In this document: one piece after another, positions 31,854 to 40,800 of the stretch
Numbering within the stretch: position 1 is the first letter of the stretch
Layout of the letters: each line of letters starts with the position of its first letter
Origin: a virus
Length of the DNA: 45,943 nucleotides
Strand: one strand, 5' to 3'
Virus record (IMG/VR): IMGVR_UViG_3300042887_000455
Span: 1 to 45,943 of that record
Translations under genes and position numbers: made by a program
Notes under the pieces: model-generated
Database searches by the model: none
What the model was told of the DNA's origin: nothing
The model's input: the letters and a program-made list of their open reading frames with translations, nothing else

Positions 31854-32698
31854 AATTTATCCATAAGTAAAATTTTCCTATCTAATACGTTTAGAATAGT
31901 TTTAGATGTAACTCCAAATTCTACACAATATACTTTAGCAAACGCATTTTTATAATGAAAAAATTTACCATTCTTAGCAATATAATCATATGGTATATGA
32001 AGCAATGGTACAGTATCATATAAATCTAATATTTTTTTATATAATTGAAGCCTTATATTTTGTGTTTCTTCTGTTAGATTAATATTATTACCCTTTCTGA
32101 TATTAGATTGCAATAGTTTAGTTTCATTGCTAACATTTCTTCCTCTAAGTTTTATATTAGGAACACCTTTTTTAGCAGCACTAATCTTATCACCAGTCTC
32201 TTTAGGTCTTTTCATTCCAGTATGAAGATTTAACTCTTTGGGTAAATTTAATGCCCAATGACAAGCACTAGAAATCTTCTTTTGCTCTTCTGTATATTTT
32301 CTACCCTTTGAGATAGAAACCCATTCTCCTCCCATAACTTCGATAGCATCTGTTTTTAGTTGCCTAACTTCATTGGTAACGACATTTCTATATGAAGCCT
32401 TTCCTTTATTGGTTCCCTTTGGAGAACCGCCACCTATACCATTTTCTGGTATTTTATTAGCCCACTCATCAGATTCTACAATATCAAATTTTTTAGAAAA
32501 CCACAAACAAAATCTAGTACAAACATCTTGGCGTTCAAATTCCCAAATTTGTAAATTTATTACATATTTGCCATTTTCAGATAAGTGTTTCTTCCAATCA
32601 ACACCACTACCGTTATATTTTTCAGGGTTTTTCTTAGTTTTACAAAAATATTTTAATTTTGTATTTGTATGTTGTTTAACACAAATATATATAGACAT
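31850..32698 (-). CDS. GIY-YIG homing endonuclease inside the fractured terminase locus
   Basis: A 282-residue free-standing enzyme between the two terminase halves. The N-terminal GIY-YIG core reads YICVKQHTNTKLKYFCKT then YNGSGVDWKKHLSENG, related to the enzyme at 12854 (LKYFGKT, YKGSGKYWTRH). The Gly of the second motif is Cys here. IVESDEWANKIPENGIGGG is the likely catalytic Glu segment. Then comes the module NKGKASYRNV...GGEWVSISKGR, also present twice in the HNH enzyme at 11169, a NUMOD3-like HTGMKRPKETGDKISAAKKG, and a C-terminal region with a helix-turn-helix look. AAGGAAG precedes the ATG at 32698. Fractured intein genes with an endonuclease gene between the halves are known from metagenomes. 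Confidence 0.88.
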   Translation of the reverse strand: MSIYICVKQHTNTKLKYFCKTKKNPEKYNGSGVDWKKHLSENGKYVINLQIWEFERQDVCTRFCLWFSKKFDIVESDEWANKIPENGIGGGSPKGTNKGKASYRNVVTNEVRQLKTDAIEVMGGEWVSISKGRKYTEEQKKISSACHWALNLPKELNLHTGMKRPKETGDKISAAKKGVPNIKLRGRNVSNETKLLQSNIRKGNNINLTEETQNIRLQLYKKILDLYDTVPLLHIPYDYIAKNGKFFHYKNAFAKVYCVEFGVTSKTILNVLDRKILLMDKL

Positions 32699-32752
32699 GC
32701 TGTTCTTCCTTCTAAGAATAGTTCTGATGGATGTTGACGCATCGCGATCAGT

Positions 32753-33637
32753 TTAATTTATTAAATTATATGCTTCTTCTATAGTCGTATTTATAATATT
32801 CCCAGTTAATATATCCCTTATAGTAATCTGAGTTTTTCCTCCAACACACAAAATTTCCTGTGTGAATTTGAGGTCACCAAGTAGTTCTTTTTGTTGTGCT
32901 GCCCATGCTTCATCTCTACTGGGATGTTCCCAATAATTTACTCTAACAGGAACAAACCCATTTATATTTTGTTCTGCTTCATTCCAAAACTTCCAAAAAT
33001 GATTGTATCCAAGTGGAGTAGACGTTAGAATAATCTTAGTAGTTTTACCAGAAGAAATTGTAGGATAGGTAGATGTAAAGAAATCTTCAGCAACATTATT
33101 GGGAATGATTGAAGTTTCATCTATATAAAGTACATTTACAGATTTACCACGAATACCAGATGCGGAAGTAGCAGATGTAAATACTTTTGAACCATTTTCT
33201 AATTCAATATCGCCCTTGTTCCAAGTTTTAACTCCTTGTTGAAGAAAACTTGGAAGATATTCATACATTAATTGATAACGAGATAAAATTTCTCTTGCAG
33301 CAACTGCCTTATTAGCAAGAATTGCAACAGTTTTATTATCATTGAACAATGTATAATAAAGAAGATAAGCAGCAACAACTTGTGTTTTACCACTTTGCCG
33401 AGGTTGCATTGATACAACACGATTTTCTTTATGGATTGTAGATATAAATCTTTCTTGATAATCAAATAAATGAAAATCAATAAGACCTAAATCTAAAGAA
33501 ATAATTTTACAATAATTTCTAATAAAGTAAATTGGATCATTCTTACATAAAATATATTCGGCAACCTGATCCTTAGTAAACTGAATAGGAGTATTGGTTG
33601 CCTTTAAATTTATGTTTGCATTATAAAATAAACTCAT
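32753..33637 (-). CDS. 17: N-terminal half of large terminase gp17 fused to an N-intein
   Basis: A 294-residue precursor. Residues 1-263 are the packaging ATPase domain: MQPRQSGKTQ (Walker A, 79-85), an adenine-binding and coupling region, VLYIDETSIIPN (Walker B and catalytic Glu, 172-174) and ILTSTPLGYNHFWKFW (motif III-type). It ends LKFTQEIL, where intact terminases continue into the C(D/E)FLGSS segment. Residues 264-294 are a short N-intein beginning with Cys. Joined to the C-half without inteins, the product is 525 residues, a normal size for gp17 of such phages. No separate full-length copy of terminase is present in the window. Confidence 0.95.
   Translation of the reverse strand: MSLFYNANINLKATNTPIQFTKDQVAEYILCKNDPIYFIRNYCKIISLDLGLIDFHLFDYQERFISTIHKENRVVSMQPRQSGKTQVVAAYLLYYTLFNDNKTVAILANKAVAAREILSRYQLMYEYLPSFLQQGVKTWNKGDIELENGSKVFTSATSASGIRGKSVNVLYIDETSIIPNNVAEDFFTSTYPTISSGKTTKIILTSTPLGYNHFWKFWNEAEQNINGFVPVRVNYWEHPSRDEAWAAQQKELLGDLKFTQEILCVGGKTQITIRDILTGNIINTTIEEAYNLIN
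32756..32848 (-). other. N-terminal split intein segment (IntN, 31 aa)
   Basis: Begins with Cys1 directly after LKFTQEIL and holds CVGGKTQITIRD, the block A pattern, then TIEEAYNLIN before the stop. It is unusually short; classical split inteins have about 100 residues on the N side. The split just after block A is the atypical type seen in AceL-TerL. Confidence 0.92.
32788..32795 (-). promoter_or_regulatory. Late-promoter box inside the N-intein coding region
   Basis: TATAAATACGACTATAG on the minus strand, about 90 nt before the endonuclease start. It could give late transcription of the endonuclease and the C-half. Confidence 0.5.
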
Positions 33638-33823
33638 TTACGTTTTTGGTTTTAGTTTTCTCATAACTTTAGTAATAGCCAAACTTGAACCTGATAACCT
33701 TTTTTTAACTTTTTCAGTATTATCAGTATCCATTAGTTTTTTTCTTTCTTCAGCACTCTTATCAATATACTTGTTTAGAGTTCCTTTCGATAATTCTATT
33801 AGAAAATCCTTAAATGTTATCAT
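33638..33823 (-). CDS. Small basic protein before the terminase (61 aa)
   Basis: A 61-residue basic protein beginning MITFKDFLIELSKGTLNKYI, a start seen in many short phage proteins, and ending VMRKLKPKT. It directly abuts the terminase N-half. The position is that of gp16, the small terminase subunit of T4, but it is much shorter (gp16 has 164 residues) and shows no recognisable DNA-binding domain, so I do not call it gp16. It follows the 62-bp regulatory repeat, which should drive it together with the terminase. Confidence 0.7.
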   Translation of the reverse strand: MITFKDFLIELSKGTLNKYIDKSAEERKKLMDTDNTEKVKKRLSGSSLAITKVMRKLKPKT

Positions 33824-33838
33824 TTTTATTCCTTTTTC

Positions 33839-33900
33839 TTGACTTTTACTGATTTTGATGATATACTTTATCTGTAGTCCGGTTAAGTAGATTTATAGAT
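33839..33900. repeat. 62-bp exact repeat, copy 2 (two-way regulatory element)
   Basis: Identical to 18029-18090. Minus strand: CTATAAATC late-like box pointing at the 61-aa and terminase genes. Plus strand: TTGACT, 17 nt, TATACT pointing antisense into gene 15, whose stop codon begins at its last base. Confidence 0.95.
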
Positions 33901-34646
33901 TAAAACTCTCCTAACCATTCTTCTGATATAACTGTTTCAGTTACTTCATCACCTATTGCTGTATAGTTCACTAATGGTTCAGTAAAAGTTTTATTTCCTT
34001 CTATATTTGAATGAACAGTAGTGATAATTTTCCTATTAGAAATACCACCAAACAGATTTATTTTTATAGTAAAAGTTAATGTATGAGTGACAAATCTTCT
34101 TGTTTGAAAATCTCCTTCATAATCATCTTGAACAGAAACACTATTTAGTATTATAGGAATATCTTGTACAACTTCCATATCTGGAATAGCATTAATAGAT
34201 AAAGTATATTCGGGTGTAAATGTAGGTAAAATCTGTTCTAATATTTGAAGACCATCTTCTTGTGTTTTTGTTAGAATATAAAGACTAATATCTATATTAT
34301 AAGGAACAGGACTTTGCATTGTAGTATAAGAATTAGAACCCTCAACATGAGAAATCTTTTGCATCTTATTGATTTTCCTAGAGGAATCATAAGAATAACC
34401 TGTTATTTCAAATGCCATTCTAGGAAGAGTAGTATATGTATTGTTTTCTAAATTTGGATCTCCATCTAATCTTTGAATCCATTTTTCTTTATTAGAATAA
34501 GCAAGAGGTATCTGAAGTCTTTGGATAGTTTCACCATTAACAGAATCCCCTTGTTTACGGTCTATATAGATATTAGAAAACAAACTACCGAATGCTACGA
34601 TAGTTTTTCTAATAATTCCGTGATAGAAAACATTGTTATTTAACAT
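33900..34646 (-). CDS. 15: Tail sheath stabiliser and completion protein gp15
   Basis: A 248-residue protein that caps the tail and binds the last sheath ring. GSLFSNIYIDRKQGD, RLQIPLAYSNKEKWIQRL, TLPRMAFEITGYSYDSSRKIN, VPYNIDISLYILTKTQEDGLQILEQILPTFTP and RRFVTHTLTFTIKI follow the block order of T4 gp15 (GDLFSNI, IPITYASKEHF, TILPRINLHLVDFSY, IYELSIFTRYEDDMFQIVEQILPYFQP). Slightly shorter than T4 (272). Confidence 0.93.
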   Translation of the reverse strand: MLNNNVFYHGIIRKTIVAFGSLFSNIYIDRKQGDSVNGETIQRLQIPLAYSNKEKWIQRLDGDPNLENNTYTTLPRMAFEITGYSYDSSRKINKMQKISHVEGSNSYTTMQSPVPYNIDISLYILTKTQEDGLQILEQILPTFTPEYTLSINAIPDMEVVQDIPIILNSVSVQDDYEGDFQTRRFVTHTLTFTIKINLFGGISNRKIITTVHSNIEGNKTFTEPLVNYTAIGDEVTETVISEEWLGEF

Positions 34647-34649
34647 TTA

Positions 34650-35705
34650 TTAATCCCAAACACCATCAGGAGAACAGACCCAAGCACCGTCAATAAAGAT
34701 AGCAGTTACAAGAGATGGAGGTCTGTTACCAATTGTTACACCAAAAACATTAGAAAATATTGGTCCATTATCATATGGTATATTAACATCCTCATTTATT
34801 CTTGCATGTTGAAAATCAACCTTAATATCTAATGGAGTTGAACCTGTTGCTAATGTTAAATAAGTAAGTTGTCCTTCAACACCATCAGGTAAGTAATACC
34901 AACCAGACGTTAATTTATGTACTGATTTAGTCACATCAAGAGTTACTGCTTCTATCCTAGAAGCGCCACCAATACCAACAGAATTAGTGTTATGCACAAT
35001 AGTTCCTGGTAATGTTAAAGAACCCTCTGGACTAAAATACCATCCCTTATAAACTAAATTATCTGGATCTGTTTGGTCAATTGCTTCTATAGAAACACCT
35101 TCTCCACTAGCAATATGGAATCCCATACCAACTCTAATAGATGTATTGTTTCTATCAAAAACTATACCACCATCAACAGGAAGTGACAAATCTCCAGTTT
35201 TTCCAAAATTCCAAGTTTTTGATTGTGCTCCCTCAGCAACTCTATCAAAAGCAGAAATATTAACTCCATTATATTGACCAACATTTACATAGTTGTAATC
35301 ATCGCCTAAGAATAACTGTCTATCAATTATTTGAGCATTACTATTTTGAAATGCAATATGAAAATGAGTTGGAACTCCAGGTGCTTCCATATCAGTCCCA
35401 AGTGCAAGATTTCCTCTAGCAGTTTCAATAATCATTCCAGCAGTATTGGTAACAGTATCAGCAGAAAATGTGAAATTACCTGTATTAACATTACCGCCCA
35501 ATAAACTATCACTATCAGCTAATTGATTTATGTCAGTAGGAATAGACGGTTTATTAGATAGATCAATATAAGAACCTGATGGAATAGTAGCAACTGCTGT
35601 ATACAATTCAGTAAAATTAGCATTAACTTTAGTGAATGCTGTTCTTAATGGATCTCCAGTATGGTCATTCGCTACTGTTCCAATTGAAATCGTTTGTTTA
35701 GCCAT
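34650..35705 (-). CDS. Appendage-like structural protein between genes 14 and 15
   Basis: A 351-residue protein beginning with TISIGTVANDHTGDPLRTAF then TKVNANFTELYTAV, an N-terminal motif common in phage tail and fibre proteins. The middle contains beta-strand rich segments such as WNFGKTGDLSLPVDGGIVF and WYFSPEGSLTLPGTIVHN, a repeated W.F...GSLTLPG pattern. No enzyme motif is seen. T4 has no gene here; its neck fibre gene wac is upstream of 13. Start and stop are tightly packed with 14 and 15 (1-nt overlap and 3-nt gap), so it is part of the neck operon. Confidence 0.8.
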   Translation of the reverse strand: MAKQTISIGTVANDHTGDPLRTAFTKVNANFTELYTAVATIPSGSYIDLSNKPSIPTDINQLADSDSLLGGNVNTGNFTFSADTVTNTAGMIIETARGNLALGTDMEAPGVPTHFHIAFQNSNAQIIDRQLFLGDDYNYVNVGQYNGVNISAFDRVAEGAQSKTWNFGKTGDLSLPVDGGIVFDRNNTSIRVGMGFHIASGEGVSIEAIDQTDPDNLVYKGWYFSPEGSLTLPGTIVHNTNSVGIGGASRIEAVTLDVTKSVHKLTSGWYYLPDGVEGQLTYLTLATGSTPLDIKVDFQHARINEDVNIPYDNGPIFSNVFGVTIGNRPPSLVTAIFIDGAWVCSPDGVWD

Positions 35706-36442
35706 TAGTTTCTATCCGCTGTTGTATTGTCCGTGTCTACATTAAAGGCAGTTGAGTCTGCCTTAAAGATTGTGTATGGTGTTGAAGTTACTACTTCACC
35801 AAAGGGATTATTTGTATCAAAAAATAAATTAACAGATTCTTCCTTAAACTTGTTATTATCACCAAACGAATCTGGAATATCTATATCTGCTTCTTTAGTT
35901 GTATCAAAAGTTTTTAAAGTTTCAAATACATCTATATCAGGAATACCAGTTTCAATTCTTTCAGAAGCATATTGGAACAATTCAACTTGAAGTTTATAAA
36001 CATAAAGTTTACCAATTTGATAAAATGGGTCTTGATGTTTTACAAATTTAATTTCAAATAGTCCTTTAGTAAGAGGAAAATATAAAAGGTCGCCTTCACA
36101 AGGTCTAGTAGGTATAATTGTTTCTCCGTGAACCCCAATAAGTTGAGTCCACCTTTTTCTAGCAACAACTAATGTTGCAGATTGTTCCATCATTAAACCA
36201 AACTTTTGAAGCATAGCACCTTGACCATCAAAAGAATCTATATTTTCAAAATACATTTCGATGGGATAACTACTGGTAAATTCAGATAATCTATCTTCAC
36301 CAAGAATATTATCTTTTGATATTAGAGTTCTAGGAATATAAAATAAATCATTACCATAAATCTTCATAGATTCTATGATAATATCTTCCATTAGATTCTG
36401 TTCGTTAGCAGTTCCTTGGGTGAAATAAGAATTTCTAGCCAT
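35705..36442 (-). CDS. 14: Neck protein gp14
   Basis: A 245-residue head completion neck protein. ANEQNLMEDIIIESMKIYGNDLFYIPRTLIS matches the T4 block [22 protein letters not shown], followed by GEDRLSEFTSSYPIEMYFENIDSFDGQG, FGLMMEQSATLVVARKRW and GDLLYFPLTKGLFEIKFVKHQDPFYQIG, as in gp14. Acidic C-terminal tail. Together with gp13 it seals the packaged head. Confidence 0.93.
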   Translation of the reverse strand: MARNSYFTQGTANEQNLMEDIIIESMKIYGNDLFYIPRTLISKDNILGEDRLSEFTSSYPIEMYFENIDSFDGQGAMLQKFGLMMEQSATLVVARKRWTQLIGVHGETIIPTRPCEGDLLYFPLTKGLFEIKFVKHQDPFYQIGKLYVYKLQVELFQYASERIETGIPDIDVFETLKTFDTTKEADIDIPDSFGDNNKFKEESVNLFFDTNNPFGEVVTSTPYTIFKADSTAFNVDTDNTTADRN

Positions 36443-36445
36443 CTG

Positions 36446-37417
36446 TTAACCTGTAAACCATTGAAGAGGTGCAGATTTATTCATCAATTCATCTTCAAGG
36501 TCTTTAAGTTCACCAATTGCTTCATCATACATTGCTTGACCATCTATTTGAACACCACCAGGAAGTAACATACCACCAAATTTCTTAAGATTCATGCCCC
36601 ATTGTCTTTTGAATAATCCAGTTGTATAATGTTTCAACCAAATCTCACCCCAAACTTTATTGAATACTGTAGGATCTAAGGCACGATAACATTGTGCTAC
36701 AATATATTGTCCAACAAATATTTCAGTTTCCCAATTGATATCAAGCATCAATCTACCTTGATATCTATTAAATCTTATAGTAGGAATTCTAGTTAATTCA
36801 AAATTAACTAAATCTAAATAACTCATTGCTATTGTGTAATAGATTAAAGATAATGATGAAAGGTCAGCAAAACTATTTAATCTTAATTGATATTGGATAT
36901 TATTGAAAAGATTTTGTGAATTTTGATAAGTATTTCCAATAGGAAGAATATTTGTGATACCATAAACTAAATCTGGAACATTAATATATTGATTATCATA
37001 TACACCTTTTAGAACAGGATTAACTGCTAGAATTGCTGTTACATTAGAATCTATACCAGTAATAGTTTCACCAGCAATAAAAGTTCCAATAATCTTGTAG
37101 ACCAAAAGTTTATTATCTATAGAAGTTCTGAGTCCTTCAAGTGTTACAATTGCTGTAGCGTTAGAAGTTGAACCTCTGACCATTTCTCCTGTTTTAAATA
37201 AATCAGCATCAGAAGTTGTAAGAGTTATTTCAGAAGCAGTAATCATTTGCTTCATATAAATTTGTTCAACACCATCTGAATGGTATTGTCTCCAATATTC
37301 TAATGCATCATCAATTCTATCTTCAAGTTGGTCATCATCAACATTTATTTCAAGAACAGGAGCTCCAAGTGCTCTAAGGCAATATTGTTTAAGTCCTTCT
37401 CTACTATTTACTGCCAT
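36446..37417 (-). CDS. 13: Neck protein gp13
   Basis: A 323-residue neck protein. It starts NSREGLKQYCLRALGAPVLEINVDDDQLEDRIDDALEYW, seen as the helix LKQYCLRALGAPVLEINV and the helix LEDRIDDALEYWRQYHSDG, the standard gp13 opening. An inserted segment holds two copies of a GE(M/T)(V/I).G..SNATAI pattern. The C-terminal half keeps RFNRYQGRLMLDINWE, VAQCYRALDP and WGEIWLKHYTTGLFKRQWGMNLKKF. Late promoter at 37442-37449. Confidence 0.93.
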   Translation of the reverse strand: MAVNSREGLKQYCLRALGAPVLEINVDDDQLEDRIDDALEYWRQYHSDGVEQIYMKQMITASEITLTTSDADLFKTGEMVRGSTSNATAIVTLEGLRTSIDNKLLVYKIIGTFIAGETITGIDSNVTAILAVNPVLKGVYDNQYINVPDLVYGITNILPIGNTYQNSQNLFNNIQYQLRLNSFADLSSLSLIYYTIAMSYLDLVNFELTRIPTIRFNRYQGRLMLDINWETEIFVGQYIVAQCYRALDPTVFNKVWGEIWLKHYTTGLFKRQWGMNLKKFGGMLLPGGVQIDGQAMYDEAIGELKDLEDELMNKSAPLQWFTG

Positions 37418-37441
37418 TTGAAACTCCTATTATTTTAATAG

Positions 37442-37449
37442 TATTTATA
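37442..37449 (-). promoter_or_regulatory. Late promoter for genes 13-14-15
   Basis: TATAAATA followed by CTATTAAAATAATAGGAG on the minus strand, matching the T4 late consensus TATAAATACTATT. It lies 25 nt before the gp13 start. Confidence 0.85.
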
Positions 37450-37451
37450 TA

Positions 37452-37772
37452 TTATAAAATAGCATCTTGAAATGGTGTTAAATCTTCATCTGTCCAATGA
37501 GTTTTAGATAACATAAGTGCGATATGTTCTTTGTTTCTAGATACTGTATCAGCCCAATCTTCTTCACTCATCCATTCAGGTTTTCCGTCATTTAATAAAG
37601 TAACAGAATTCATAGTAGCAGAATATTGTTGTTGAATTTGTTCTGGAGTAAGAACCATTTGTTCAAAGACAGATTCTTGAGCAACTACTTCTTCAACTAA
37701 TTCACCAACTACTGGTTCATCTATTTGTTCAACGATTTCTTCTATAATTGTTTCTTCTACTTTTTTGACCAT
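37452..37772 (-). CDS. Small acidic protein downstream of the fibre gene (106 aa)
   Basis: A 106-residue acidic protein. The first ~40 residues are Glu/Val-rich (VEETIIEEIVEQIDEPVVGE). The second half holds LTPEQIQQQYSATMNSVTLLND and KPEWMSEEDWADTVSRNKEHI. This W-rich helical segment recurs near fibre genes of aquatic T4-like phages, so it may be a fibre accessory or assembly factor. No firm family match. Confidence 0.7.
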   Translation of the reverse strand: MVKKVEETIIEEIVEQIDEPVVGELVEEVVAQESVFEQMVLTPEQIQQQYSATMNSVTLLNDGKPEWMSEEDWADTVSRNKEHIALMLSKTHWTDEDLTPFQDAIL

Positions 37773-37800
37773 TTTATTATTCCTATTTTATTTAAATTGA

Positions 37801-40800
37801 TTATGCAGATACAGCTTTATGTATTGAAAAGTTTACTATTGGTGCATCAGAAGCAGTTCCAGCAACAGATGCCATTGTTACTTGAAATGAAGTTGCTGCC
37901 GTAATTGCAGATACAAAGGCAATATAAGTATTAGATGCGCCTCTAACATTTAAAATAATTGTATCAGTTGCTGCAATAGCGGTATTTGGTACAGTAAACG
38001 AAAAATAAGTACCAACAACTGCTGTAGTGGTAAATAATGTAACAGCACCACATAACTTAGCACTTGTGGTTGGTGCAGCAGTAGTTCTACTTGTTAATTG
38101 AGTAACAGCAACACCAGCGCCTGCAGCATATCCAATACCAGCACCTGATGAAGTTATTGCTCCTGTAACTGCTAAAGATGTACCTGTAGCTGCACCAATA
38201 TTAGGAGAACTTGTCCAAGTTGGAGGCGCATTAGCTGCTGAAATTAATATTTGTCCAGCAGTTCCATATGCTGAACCAGAAGAACCAAAAGAAATACCAC
38301 CTGTAGGAGTTATTCTTAACCATTCAGTGTTATTTGTATTAAACACCATTGGAATAGAAGTTATATTATTAATTGTTGTACCAGTAGATTGTGATTGTAT
38401 TCTAAAAGTTTCTGTATCAGCTGTTTTAAGACTTAATACTCCACCAGATGACCCATTAAGAGTCAATGAACCATACGCACTATTAGAAAATGGACTAGAT
38501 GTTCCAATACCCATACTAGCTGATAACGATAATATGCGGATACGTTCAGTCAAGGCAGTGTCAGCAACTGCAGTTCTACCTGAAAATACTAAATCACCTA
38601 CACCATTAGTGTTTCCATTGCTCAATAATGATTTGATACCCCATTGTGGCGTAGTTCCTCCTACACTAGAAGCAGATGAGAGTAATAATGCACCGCCAGC
38701 ACCAGCAGCAGCTGAAGTTGAATGTATTTGTAGTGTACCAGTATCAACACCTGCATCTGATATTGCAGCAACTAATTGACCTGCACCAGAAACAGTAAGT
38801 TGAGAAGGAATTGAGGTACTTATACCGATACCCACGTTACCAGAAGAATCAATAACTTGTCTTACAGTTCCAGCACCATCAGATAATACAATGTAATTTG
38901 AGCCTGTTGCTGATATAGGAGCAGCAACACCAGTATAGCCACCAATGATTACATTATTTGCTCCTGATGTTATAGCAGAACCAGCACCATATCCAAATGC
39001 AACATTATTTGCTCCAGTAGATAAAGTTAATGCTAAATCCCCAAATGCACAACTTCCACTACTCGTAAGATTTGCTTGAAGAGCATTTCTACCAAAAGCA
39101 TTATTATTACCACCAGTTGTGTTTATTTGTAAAGAACCTCTACCAAAAGCATTATTACTACTACCAGTCGTATTTGCAGATAATGAAACATATCCAAAAG
39201 CATTATTTAATGTTCCAGTCGTATTAGCATAAAGTGCAGTACCACCAACGGCTGTGTTTTGTTGACCAGTTGTATTAGCATAAAGTGCACCACCACCAAC
39301 GGCTATGTTTTGTTGACCAGTTGTATTAGCATAAAGTGCATTCACACCCATAGCTGAGTTGGCGTTACCCGTTGTGTTGTTCTGGAGCGCACCCAGACCC
39401 ACAGCTGTGTTTTGTTGACCAGTTGTATTATAACTTCCTGAACTTAATCCAATGAAAGTGTTATATAAAGAAGAACCTACTCTTGTTTCAAACATTACTG
39501 TATTAGTTGAGTCTTTTAGTGATATAACTGGGGCTGATATTGCTGTTATAGATTTAATTGAGAAAACAATAGTTCCAACAAAAGTAGAAGTTGGAGTAAT
39601 TACTAGATTACCAGTTGTTGTAGTTGTTGGTCCAAATGCACCAGTTGCAGTAATACCTGCAAGACTTTGACCACCAAAAGCAACTGTAAACGATCCAGCG
39701 GAATACCCTGTGACTGTATAGGCAATTTGGTATCTTGTAGATACAACAGCTGCGACAGAATAAGATAAGGCTGTTGCATTACTTGCTCCATTTACCCAAC
39801 CTGTGGTATTATTGCCTGTCCAACCAGTTGAAGTCCATGTACCACCAGTGATAAATTCAGCTCCCAATGTGGGAGCATCTGTAGCAGTTGTTCCTTGAAT
39901 AGATAACTTAGATGTTGGACTACTCGTCCCAATCCCCACGTTACCATAAGGAATAACTGTAGAAGTAACTGCACTACCACCAAGAGTAATTGTATTATCA
40001 CCAGTACCAACAGCATTATATCCAATTACAGTTTCATTAGTACGATTATCAGCAGATGCTTTAGTATTATTTCCAATATACGTTGAGTTATTTACAACAG
40101 TTAAAGCTGTTAAGCCATCAGCAATAAATCTACCTGCTTGAAACCCAATTGCTGAATTTCCACTACCAGTTGTGTTGCCAAAAAGTGAAGCCCAACCTAT
40201 TGCTGAATTGTAATGACCAGTTGTGTTAAGTTGGAGTGCAGCCTGACCAACTGATGAGTTATACAAACCAGTTGTATTGTTGTAGAGTGCATTTACACCT
40301 ACTGATGTATTGAAATTACCTGATGTGTTGTTAGTAAGTGCATGTGCACCAACTGCTGAGTTATACAAACCAGTTGTATTGTTGTAGAGTGCTTGAACAC
40401 CTATTGCTGAATTTCCACTACCAGTTGTGTTAGCGTTAAGTGCAATATAACCAACTGATGAGTTGTTATATCCAGTTGTATTGTAACTTCCTGAACTTAA
40501 ACCAAGGAAAGTATTATTAACAGTAGAACTTACTCTTGTTTCAAACCTTACTGTATTAGTTGAATCTTTTAGTGATATAACTGGAGACGATACTGCTGTT
40601 ATAGATTTAATAGAAATAACGATTGTTCCAACAAAAGTGGAAAGTGGTGTTATAATTAAGTTTCCAGTTGTTGTAGCAGTTGGACCAAACGTACCTGTAG
40701 CAGCAATACTTGCTAAACTTTGACCACCAAAAGTAACAGTAAAAGAACCTGCACTAAATCCAGTAACTGTATAAGAAATTTGGTATTTTGTTCCAATAAC

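Noticed and set aside
30759-33637. Terminase gene broken by frameshift or degraded pseudogene
   Set aside because: Both parts have intact frames, all catalytic residues, and intein ends at the exact break; the extein junction is restored precisely.
33638-33823. Calling the 61-aa gene the small terminase gp16
   Set aside because: Only the position fits; it is far too short and lacks a recognisable gp16 domain.
38327-38779. Plus-strand 150-codon frame opposite the 1087-aa fibre gene
   Set aside because: It is the complement of a repetitive Ala/Thr/Ser-rich coding region, with no ribosome site or promoter.
39190-39430. CRISPR-like array of regular repeats
   Set aside because: The 51-bp periodic repeats are in frame and encode 17-residue NTTG fibre repeats, with no unique spacers.
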